Position numbers and translations under genes: made by a program. From positions 36,370-100,369 of IMG/VR virus record IMGVR_UViG_3300046698_000540: a DNA stretch of 64,000 nt; one strand, written 5' to 3'. The notes below the pieces were generated by a model. It ran no database searches. It saw nothing but the letters and a program-made list of their open reading frames with translations, and had not been told where the DNA came from. Of the stretch, positions 57,088 through 64,000 are shown piece after piece. The stretch is from a virus. The first letter of the stretch is position 1; each line of letters opens with the position of its first letter.

Positions 57088-60000
57088 TCATTGAATCACC
57101 GATATCAGAGCCTTCCCCTTAGCGCAGAATGGCACAGCCCCAATCGTTTCGCCATCGTGCCCGGCACACCAAAGAGCCGGATTCGTCGGCGTATACCCCA
57201 CGAACACCCAGTTGTGCAGCGCGTCGATGATGCTGCACGCGACGCAGCCAATGGCGCCATCGGCGATTGTGGTCTGCGCCGCGACTCCCTGGCGTAGCTG
57301 GTAGAGAGATGTGGGCTCCCAGTACGTGCGCCAGTTCTCGCCTCGGGTACTACTCGGAACCCATCCACCTAGATGAAAATAGAACCTTGCCGACCCTGGC
57401 TCGGTCGTGGTGTCCGACGACGAATGTGCCAGGATGCAGCGGTAGTTCACGTACAAGCCACCGTAGAACCAGGAGATCGGGTTGACTACCGTATCCCCGA
57501 CATTGTACGTCCCGTGGCTCGAACTCCACGCCGGGTAAGAGCGATGTCCCAGGTAGTAGTAATCGAAGAGCATGAGGTTCCGGTTGGAGTCTACGAAGCG
57601 TGCATTCTGGCTGAGATCGTGCGCCCCAACAGTCGTCCCCCCCGTATCCGGCCCGGTGCTGAATTTGGCACAATACTGATTCGCCTGATTCTGGTACGCA
57701 TAATTGCAGCTTGTCACCAAGTTCCAGCCGTCGTTATAGTCCAAGTTCGCTGGCGATCCCACATCAGTCACCGCTCCGGCCCCCATGGAATCTAGAAACT
57801 TGACGCCGAGCGACGATCCCCCCATGTCACCGCCCGGATTGTACCCTGCCGGAACCGATGCTAGACCCCAGATAAGATTCGAGCGAAAAGACGCTAGTTG
57901 ACCCGCACTCGCCTCGTTTGTCTCAGTGTCAACGGCTCCGTCTGTGCTTCCAGAAGTGCCAATGCTATTGTGATCCACGGTCCAAGTTCCATCATTGGTT
58001 CCTCCATACAGAAAGGTCACTATCGGAGCCGATGCAAACCCACTGGCACTCACTACCGTAATTGAATGAGTAAGGGAGCGGCTGGTCTGAACTCCGTTAG
58101 CCATGATCCAGTTTGCATCTCCGTAACCAGTGTCGCCGCCCACGTCCAAGGCCATCCCGTCATAGGTGGTGCTGGGAAATGCACCAAACCCGTGCATATT
58201 GTTGCAATCTCCGTCCACGTAGTAGTAGAGATTGCTGATGCTCCCCATGGTGCCGGGTTCCTGCGCATCACAACTTGGGAAGCGATAAAAGTTCCGCGTG
58301 AAACTGGCCCATGGGTCCGCGTATCCGCCATTGATGTGATAGCCGCTCCCCATGTAGTTCCCCGTGATGGCGATGCCGGAGGCTCCCTGGTTGTTCTGAA
58401 AGGACGATGCGAACACATTTCCCACAGCCTCTCGCACTCCGGTAGTCACGGCGCTGGTCCCGTTGATGGAGATGTCCGCGGATCCGGTCGGCGCGCTGTG
58501 GACGTTGTAATCGTGCCGCACCGTGCTCGTGGGAGATGGATTGACGTAAATCTCAGAGGTGTTCGTGAAGGTCGAATGCTGAACGTCGTAACTCCCAAGC
58601 GCGCCGGATGTGCCCACCGTGATAGAGCCAAACAGCGCGTCCCCCAGATTGGAGAAATCGGTATACGTCGCGATGACGCTGCAACAGTAATAGTTTGCCG
58701 AGATCGCGTTGAAAAAGCCGTTTCCTCCGCCCGCCTGGGACGTAACGGTAAAGTGTTGGCTCGGCGTCCCCTCCGCGTGGAACGCCCGAAATCCGTTGTA
58801 CCCCTTCGCGCTGAAAGAATAGCGGGTGTCTGTTGGATCGGCAGCCCCCGAGGAATCGAACTTGAGCGTCCCGCCGGGATCGCCGATGATGCTGTCCAAC
58901 ACATAGGACGGGTCGTTGCTGTACTGGATGCTTCCGCGCGCGGTCACCGTCGATGAAATATGGAGCAAGCCGGTGATCTTAAGGTCCAGGGCAGGGGTGC
59001 CTCCCCCGCCAACGAACTGCACCGTCCCCGATCCGCTTCCACCGCCCGACCCGGTGAATGAAACAGTGGGAAGGGCGGCATCCACGTAAGCGCCCGTGCT
59101 GGTCAGCGTGAAAGTGGCCACGTTCCCTCCCGAGATTGTGCAATCCCCATGCGGCCCGTATCCTCCATACTGATTGCCTCCGGCGAACGTGGCCGTGCAG
59201 TTTCCACTGAATCCGCCAGCCGGCAGCCCGGTGACGCCGTAGACATAGCCGAACGTGGGCAGCCCGTAGTTCCCGACGATCCAAGGTTGATCGGCAGTCA
59301 GAGTGAACCCGTCTGGGATGGCGATGTAATCGGAGGACGGCACGTAGCCGTTAGCCGTGCATCCGCTGCCGGACCAGTTGGAGTGGGTGGTATCGGCGGC
59401 AATCGCGGAGAGGGAGCAGGTGCCGCTGTGGCACGCCGCCCCCACGCCTCCGTCCACGAGCGTGCAGGTCGGTGTGGAAGGGGGTGGCGCACTGACGGTG
59501 ATCATCATTGGCGCAGGGTCATTTGCGCCGAAATTGTTTGTCAGCGAGATGCTTTTCGCCCCCGTAGAACCACCCGTGAACGTGTATGTGAAACTCGTAC
59601 CCGCCGCGGGCGTCACCGTCAGAGGATTGCCCGACGTGCCGCTGGTGAAAGTGTCCCCCGCCCCACCATCCGATAGCGTGACCGTGTTTGTTGAGCCGTC
59701 GAACGCTACCGAGTTGTCCACTTCACAACTCGCAGATGGAGTCGCCGTATAAGAACTGCTTGGGCAACTCGCGTTCCAGCTCAGTGTGCTCAATGCTGGC
59801 ACTTGGAGCGAGATCGCTGACATCGCCACGAAAGTGTACCCCGTCGTGTACGTGTCCACAATGGAGCTTGCAGGCGTGGTGCTGTACGAGTCCCCAATCC
59901 ACAGATTGCCCGCCCCGTTACAGCTAATCAGCGTCTGGGAATCGGTGCAGGGATTGTGCGGCATGTAGATGCATGCGAATGTCCTGTCACTTGCCGTACT

Positions 60001-60456
60001 TGGAATCGTCAGGCTGGGGTTTGTGGCTGCCCCTGTGATCGGTGTGGGCCAATCCGAACGATAGGGGGAGATCTGATTCACGCCGCTGAAACTTGTGATC
60101 TGCCCGTATATTTCGTGGTTTGAGCTGTTTGTCACGACCAAATTCTGTGGACCCGTGGGAGGATTTGGCAAAAGATAAATCCCGGAAAACGATCCCTCGC
60201 CACCGTCAAGTGCCCCACCAGCGGCAAGAACCATCGGCTGTCCACCGTATGTCGCCGTGATGCCGCTTGCTCCTACAGTTGTTAAAGCCCCAACACATGC
60301 GACCGCGACCACGTTGGAGTGGCCCGTCGAAATGGTCTGCGAGAGAGTCAAAGTGCCGCTCTGGACATTGCCGAACGAGTTGGACACGTCAAGTGGCGTG
60401 ACCTGCCCCCACGCCGAAGCGCAGGACAGCAGAAGGAAAGGAATCAAACGCGTCAT
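57088..60456 (-). CDS. Secreted-type parallel beta-helix fibre protein
   Basis: 1122 residues. The first 18 residues (MTRLIPFLLLSCASAWGQ) form a signal peptide with an AWG/Q-type cleavage site, unusual for a phage structural gene. Residues ~220-330 are Ig-like (FTYTFTGGSTGAKSISLTNN); from ~490 to 780 repeated short strands (GSIQYSNDPSYVLDSIIG, then IAITGNYMGSGYHINGG) look like a right-handed beta-helix, as in polysaccharide lyases and tailspikes. It could bind or cut host surface glycans. Overlaps the next fibre gene by four bases. Confidence 0.75.
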   Translation of the reverse strand: MTRLIPFLLLSCASAWGQVTPLDVSNSFGNVQSGTLTLSQTISTGHSNVVAVACVGALTTVGASGITATYGGQPMVLAAGGALDGGEGSFSGIYLLPNPPTGPQNLVVTNSSNHEIYGQITSFSGVNQISPYRSDWPTPITGAATNPSLTIPSTASDRTFACIYMPHNPCTDSQTLISCNGAGNLWIGDSYSTTPASSIVDTYTTGYTFVAMSAISLQVPALSTLSWNASCPSSSYTATPSASCEVDNSVAFDGSTNTVTLSDGGAGDTFTSGTSGNPLTVTPAAGTSFTYTFTGGSTGAKSISLTNNFGANDPAPMMITVSAPPPSTPTCTLVDGGVGAACHSGTCSLSAIAADTTHSNWSGSGCTANGYVPSSDYIAIPDGFTLTADQPWIVGNYGLPTFGYVYGVTGLPAGGFSGNCTATFAGGNQYGGYGPHGDCTISGGNVATFTLTSTGAYVDAALPTVSFTGSGGGSGSGTVQFVGGGGTPALDLKITGLLHISSTVTARGSIQYSNDPSYVLDSIIGDPGGTLKFDSSGAADPTDTRYSFSAKGYNGFRAFHAEGTPSQHFTVTSQAGGGNGFFNAISANYYCCSVIATYTDFSNLGDALFGSITVGTSGALGSYDVQHSTFTNTSEIYVNPSPTSTVRHDYNVHSAPTGSADISINGTSAVTTGVREAVGNVFASSFQNNQGASGIAITGNYMGSGYHINGGYADPWASFTRNFYRFPSCDAQEPGTMGSISNLYYYVDGDCNNMHGFGAFPSTTYDGMALDVGGDTGYGDANWIMANGVQTSRSLTHSITVVSASGFASAPIVTFLYGGTNDGTWTVDHNSIGTSGSTDGAVDTETNEASAGQLASFRSNLIWGLASVPAGYNPGGDMGGSSLGVKFLDSMGAGAVTDVGSPANLDYNDGWNLVTSCNYAYQNQANQYCAKFSTGPDTGGTTVGAHDLSQNARFVDSNRNLMLFDYYYLGHRSYPAWSSSHGTYNVGDTVVNPISWFYGGLYVNYRCILAHSSSDTTTEPGSARFYFHLGGWVPSSTRGENWRTYWEPTSLYQLRQGVAAQTTIADGAIGCVACSIIDALHNWVFVGYTPTNPALWCAGHDGETIGAVPFCAKGKALISVIQ

Positions 60457-63400
60457 ATCTGCCCCTGTACGTAGAAGCTTACTGCCGACAACTGAAAATC
60501 ATCCCCAGGCGTCATCCCCGTCGTGTCCACACGGAGCTTGATCGTCGCGCGATTGGCGGCCGCACAGGCTGGCAGAGTCTGCGTCCCAGCGCCCGGCGTG
60601 ATGGTTCCGCTGGTCACGGTCTGGTACCCGGAGGCATTGTTGGTGATCGCTAAAGGGGCCGTCAATTCCGTGTATGAGGGCGAGTCGGGCCGCGCCGTGG
60701 TTCCGCTGCACGCAAGGCTAATGTAGACATTCGCTGCGTGCGTCGAGTCACAGTTTGCGGGATCGCACATCGAGAAGATCGTGTATGATATTACACCGTT
60801 CGCGGGATATGCGGGCGGCATTCGCCACGAACCATACCAGTAGTAGGTTGACTGAGCCGCCGGGAAGTCGAGGACGGCCAAATCACCGCTGGCATTGAGC
60901 TTCGCGGCCGGCGCACTGGTGGCAGGGATATTGCCCGCAAACACCGGAACGCCGCCGTAATCGACGCCTTGGAACACGTAGTTCCAGGTGCGTAGAGTTG
61001 GCATGGCGCTGCGCACCGCTTTTTCACTTGGGATGCTGGTGTCGGCCCCTTGAGAGCCTATAGTGGTCACAAGAGTAAGAGGAGTTCCGAAACCACCCGA
61101 TCCATTGCTCGTGAGAGGCTGGCCGTTGGTGCCGTTGGTGCTACTCGTGCCATTCCCAGTCGCCAGACTCGCCGGGACATACTGAGACCCGGACGCATTC
61201 CAAACCAGAGCTTGGCCGTCGGCCGGAGCGGTGGAAGCCACGGCGCGCCCCTGGATTCCAGCCACCGTGGTTGCGCCGCTTCCGGCGGCCTTGGTGACGT
61301 CTCCCGTTAAGGCCGGGGTATTTGCGGCTGGGACATGCGCCGAGGAGTCGAGCGGCGCATACCCGTTCGCCTGCCCCTTGTTTGCGACGTTCTCGGCCGT
61401 ATACCCCAGCGAGCCGGAGCCCGCCGGCAGCCAGCCGGAGGCGAGCTTGCCGTCGGCTCCGGCTTTCGGGATGGCGTTCGCCGCCGGCGTGGCGGTCGCG
61501 ATCTCGTCGCTGCCGCCGTTCTGGTGAGACGCGGCGTGCGGAGACGGGGTGAACGCGGAAGGTTTGCCGGTCAGCGCGGCCCAAGTGACAGCGGCTAGCG
61601 CCCGTGCGTTTGTATAGTAAAGGTTCCCGCCTTCGGTAACCTGATCGGTGGTGTAGTCCCCGACCCGTGGCACAACCGCTCCCTGCCGTCCAAAAACGGA
61701 CAGCACCGATCCCGAAGCCGTACTAGGCAATGGCGTCATGAGGCGAAACTGCGTCCCGTCGTACCAGGTGTCGTAAAGCTCCCCCCCCACGATATCCGTC
61801 GCAGCGGGGTCGCTGACTCCATCGCGTAACCTGAGGGGCACAGCTCCCAGTGTGTCTATATTCAGGGTCGTCGGGCCCCCTGTCCCGTTCACGTCGGGTT
61901 TCCAATGCAGCGTCATACCGGCTAAGTACGCCCCTAGCGTAGGAGTGAGGGAACATTGGTAAGTAACGGGAGATCCGGTGGCTGAAGCGCACAACAACGC
62001 ACGGCCGGTTTGTTCTCCCGGCTGGGTCTCGACGACTGATGTGTCCAGGGCCCAGAGGATATCGATCTCCGAGCCCGTATCCGACATCAACGACAGCAGT
62101 CCAGGCCCCGTCGTGAAGTTCGCCTTTGACCTCGATCCGACCACCGTGCCGTCGCTTGCGACGGTGAGGTTGGCGCCCTGCGCGGACCAGGTATTTGCCG
62201 CCGTGCAGCCGTAGACGTTGTTCCCAGCCGGCGCGTCGGTCGCGAAGTACGCTTCTCCCACCTGGCAGGTAGCCGGCAGGGCGGCGGTCAGTCCCGATTT
62301 CATGGGCAATGTATGCGCCGCCCCGCTCATGTCCTCGGTGCCGGCGGTCACGGTGTTGTTCCCATCGGTCCGCATGGCCGTCGCCGGAAGCTGCGATGGC
62401 GCCAGCGTCCCGGAAATCTGGGAGAAGGCGTAGTCCCCGTTTTGCGCCGCGACCGCGCCACTTCGCCCGTAGATCGAAGTCACCGGAGACGCGGGCAGAG
62501 TCTTCGGCTCCCACTGCCTCGCAACATTGTTCCACCCCAGGTACTGCTGGTCGGCCGGCTGCGCTGTCGATACCTGCCGGCCCTGGAGTTTCACCACGCT
62601 CAAATGCGGGAAAGTCCCGTAGAGGTCTGTATCCGCCTGCGTCGAGGTGGTCACACAAGTCGGGCAGTCCAGTGCGCCCGCAAGAAAGGTCACCACGCCA
62701 GGGAAACTGAAGGCCCCCTGCGCCCGGGTGTTCGTGAAGTACAGGTTGCCGCTCTCGATTACCTGAGCGGTCGTATAATCTCCGGCATGGGCCGCGACCA
62801 AGCCCGTCCGGCCGAACACGCTCGCGACGGATCCGCTGGGAGGGTTCCCGCTCTGGCTTTGCATCTGCATCGCGAGTCCTCCGTACGTCACCATCACCCA
62901 CTGGCCGACCTTGATATCGCCTGGGTCCAACTGCTGGCTGCCTTGTTTTAAGACCTGTTTCGCGCCCAGTCCGTTGAAGTTGATGGTCACCGAGCCGGTA
63001 TTGGCGGTGTTGGCCTGGAACCAGTAAGTGGTTCCCTGCGTATAAGCGCTAATTGGCGGTGCCAGGTTGCAGGCATAGGCGTTGATCGCTCCCGTGTCCT
63101 GACATGAGAAAACGGCGCTCAATTGGTCGGCGTTGGCCGGCGACGCCGTTCCCATTCCGCTGCGATAAGGAACGCCGTTGGCCCCGGAATCGGCTAATGC
63201 CCCCACGGCGGCCGCTGTCGGCTGCGAAGTATGGGCGACGCCCGCGGGGGAGATATAATCCACCCATTGATTGAGCGTCGGTCCGGAGGAAGTCTTCACT
63301 GCCGCAAAGACGTCGCCGTTCGCGTCGCTGCACTTGAGCGTGCCGGCGGTGGAATCGTACGAGCAGTTCTGGCTGGAAATGCCCCCCTGCAGGGACCATG

Positions 63401-63623
63401 TATTGGCCGCCGTGCAGGCATACAGGTTAGCCCCCGCCGGAGCGTCAGTCTTGAAAAACATCTCTCCCACCGTGCACGAACCCGGCAGCGCCGTGCCGGT
63501 CTTGACGGGCTTCGTGGCGGTAGCCGCCGTGAAATCCACGCTTTTCGCCTGCGTCCGAAGATCCACCTGGGTTTGCGCCGCGGCAGTGAGCACCACAAAA
63601 GCCGCCAACAACATTCTGAACAT
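60453..63623 (-). CDS. Long tail-fibre-like protein with signal peptide and internal repeats
   Basis: 1056 residues from MFRMLLAAFVVLTAAAQTQV, chosen because GGAGG is seven bases upstream; this start gives a clear signal peptide. Three modules with SVFGRTGLVAAHAGDYTTAQ, SIYGRSGAVAAQNGDY and SVFGRQGAVVPRVGDYTT, and two copies of a PAGANLYACTAANTWS / PAGNNVYGCTAANTWS block are internal repeats typical of fibre shafts. A C-terminal beta domain ends QLSAVSFYVQGQI. Likely host-recognition fibre, but export by the host is possible. Confidence 0.8.
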   Translation of the reverse strand: MFRMLLAAFVVLTAAAQTQVDLRTQAKSVDFTAATATKPVKTGTALPGSCTVGEMFFKTDAPAGANLYACTAANTWSLQGGISSQNCSYDSTAGTLKCSDANGDVFAAVKTSSGPTLNQWVDYISPAGVAHTSQPTAAAVGALADSGANGVPYRSGMGTASPANADQLSAVFSCQDTGAINAYACNLAPPISAYTQGTTYWFQANTANTGSVTINFNGLGAKQVLKQGSQQLDPGDIKVGQWVMVTYGGLAMQMQSQSGNPPSGSVASVFGRTGLVAAHAGDYTTAQVIESGNLYFTNTRAQGAFSFPGVVTFLAGALDCPTCVTTSTQADTDLYGTFPHLSVVKLQGRQVSTAQPADQQYLGWNNVARQWEPKTLPASPVTSIYGRSGAVAAQNGDYAFSQISGTLAPSQLPATAMRTDGNNTVTAGTEDMSGAAHTLPMKSGLTAALPATCQVGEAYFATDAPAGNNVYGCTAANTWSAQGANLTVASDGTVVGSRSKANFTTGPGLLSLMSDTGSEIDILWALDTSVVETQPGEQTGRALLCASATGSPVTYQCSLTPTLGAYLAGMTLHWKPDVNGTGGPTTLNIDTLGAVPLRLRDGVSDPAATDIVGGELYDTWYDGTQFRLMTPLPSTASGSVLSVFGRQGAVVPRVGDYTTDQVTEGGNLYYTNARALAAVTWAALTGKPSAFTPSPHAASHQNGGSDEIATATPAANAIPKAGADGKLASGWLPAGSGSLGYTAENVANKGQANGYAPLDSSAHVPAANTPALTGDVTKAAGSGATTVAGIQGRAVASTAPADGQALVWNASGSQYVPASLATGNGTSSTNGTNGQPLTSNGSGGFGTPLTLVTTIGSQGADTSIPSEKAVRSAMPTLRTWNYVFQGVDYGGVPVFAGNIPATSAPAAKLNASGDLAVLDFPAAQSTYYWYGSWRMPPAYPANGVISYTIFSMCDPANCDSTHAANVYISLACSGTTARPDSPSYTELTAPLAITNNASGYQTVTSGTITPGAGTQTLPACAAANRATIKLRVDTTGMTPGDDFQLSAVSFYVQGQI

Positions 63624-63741
63624 TCGATCGCCTCCACCTTCAACTTGAGGATGGCATAGAGGGGGGCTTGAGTCCGAAATTGGCGGAGGCAAGTGGTGGG
63701 AAGGAAAGGGGTTGTTTTTGAAAAAAGGTGTGACTGATAAA

Positions 63742-63814
63742 GGTTTCATCAGATTCGCGGCCGAAAAAGCTGGACGGAGGAGGAGGTGCTGGAGACCGCG
63801 AATGTGATGAAACC
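63742..63814 (-). terminator. 19-bp inverted repeat, terminator-like
   Basis: GGTTTCATCAGATTCGCGG (63742-63760) and CCGCGAATGTGATGAAACC (63796-63814) pair with one mismatch around a 35-base loop. On the minus strand TTTATC follows, so it could end transcription coming from beyond the window; it could also be a protein-binding site. Confidence 0.5.
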
Positions 63815-63951
63815 GGGCAGTGAACTAAACCTTGAACTTTACGACTTGAGAGTCTGCATGGTCCTCGATTCGGTCTAGCGGGAGTTTACTGCGAAGGGCC
63901 GGAACAAAAGTATAAGTAGTTGTTTTCGGAATGGGTTGCGAGCCGGCGGTG

Positions 63952-63974
63952 GTATTACCCACGCGGGGTAATAC
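63952..63974. promoter_or_regulatory. Perfect 9-bp inverted repeat
   Basis: GTATTACCC and GGGTAATAC are separated by ACGCG. The symmetry and short spacer suggest an operator or hairpin; no regulator is assigned. Confidence 0.45.
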
Positions 63975-64000
63975 GGAGGTGTTCCAGCCCCAGCGTTTTG

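Larger units (their letters stand above)
63624..64000. other. Non-coding region upstream of fibre operon
   Basis: 377 bases with no convincing gene on either strand. It contains two inverted repeats listed separately and a weak minus-strand TATACT near 63910. No good -35 was found. Confidence 0.5.

Noticed and set aside
1-64000. tRNA genes, integrase or attachment sites
   Set aside because: None was recognised; there is no direct evidence for lysogeny in this window.

Overview
The window is part of the genome of a tailed double-stranded DNA bacteriophage, most likely a long-tailed siphovirus. It holds a large terminase, SPP1-like portal, scaffold, N4-gp56-like major capsid protein, a neck/tail-completion protein, major tail protein, a frameshifted tail-assembly chaperone pair, a 1521-residue tape measure and distal tail proteins. 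No contractile-sheath gene, integrase, tRNA gene or CRISPR array is visible. The host cannot be fixed from sequence. The FGRTGAV-type fibre repeats and the signal peptides on two fibre-like proteins resemble proteins I associate with Acidobacteriota, but this is a weak inference.

Layout, by coordinate. (1) 1-32667, minus strand: a late module read leftward. A glycan island (four glycosyltransferase-like genes and a TylF-like methyltransferase) is followed by terminase, small virion-associated genes, an S74-chaperone protein, another glycosyltransferase, portal, capsid, neck, tail tube, chaperones, tape measure and tail tip. Four small proteins in this module end in the same peptide, SGQDFN(I/V)LGHA...LPGGHAGYG. 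Two or three tail proteins end in Thr/Ser-rich tails. (2) 32680-34930, plus strand: a ribbon-helix-helix regulator (probably leaderless), a glycosyltransferase-like protein, a papain-like protein and a small membrane protein, closed by a bidirectional terminator. The regulator promoter overlaps a divergent promoter for the late module, with an inverted-repeat operator between them. (3) 34995-44480, minus strand: small hypothetical and zinc-binding proteins. From 37905 to 44480, nearly every intergenic junction carries an RNA element that folds like a type I hammerhead ribozyme followed by a hairpin presenting the Shine-Dalgarno sequence in its loop (ten intact copies, one diverged). (4) 44481-45966: a structured leader, a strong sigma70-like promoter and about 0.9 kb of apparently non-coding DNA with tandem repeats. 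(5) 45967-49645, minus strand: small regulatory and accessory genes downstream of a twin of the same promoter. (6) 49794-56987: a 7-deazaguanine DNA-modification locus with DpdA-like transglycosylase, QueC, FolE and, on the opposite strand, QueF, plus ATP-grasp, GNAT/FemAB-like and methyltransferase genes that may build a further modified base. (7) 57088-63623: two very large fibre-like or beta-helix proteins with signal peptides. (8) 63624-64000: non-coding DNA with two inverted repeats.

The main novelty candidate is the ribozyme-partitioned operon. If the elements cleave, one long transcript would be cut just 3' of each stop codon, leaving short messages that begin with a GNRA-capped hairpin and an SD-display hairpin. 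Stop codons often lie inside or directly beside the ribozyme core, so translation of one gene could control release of the next.
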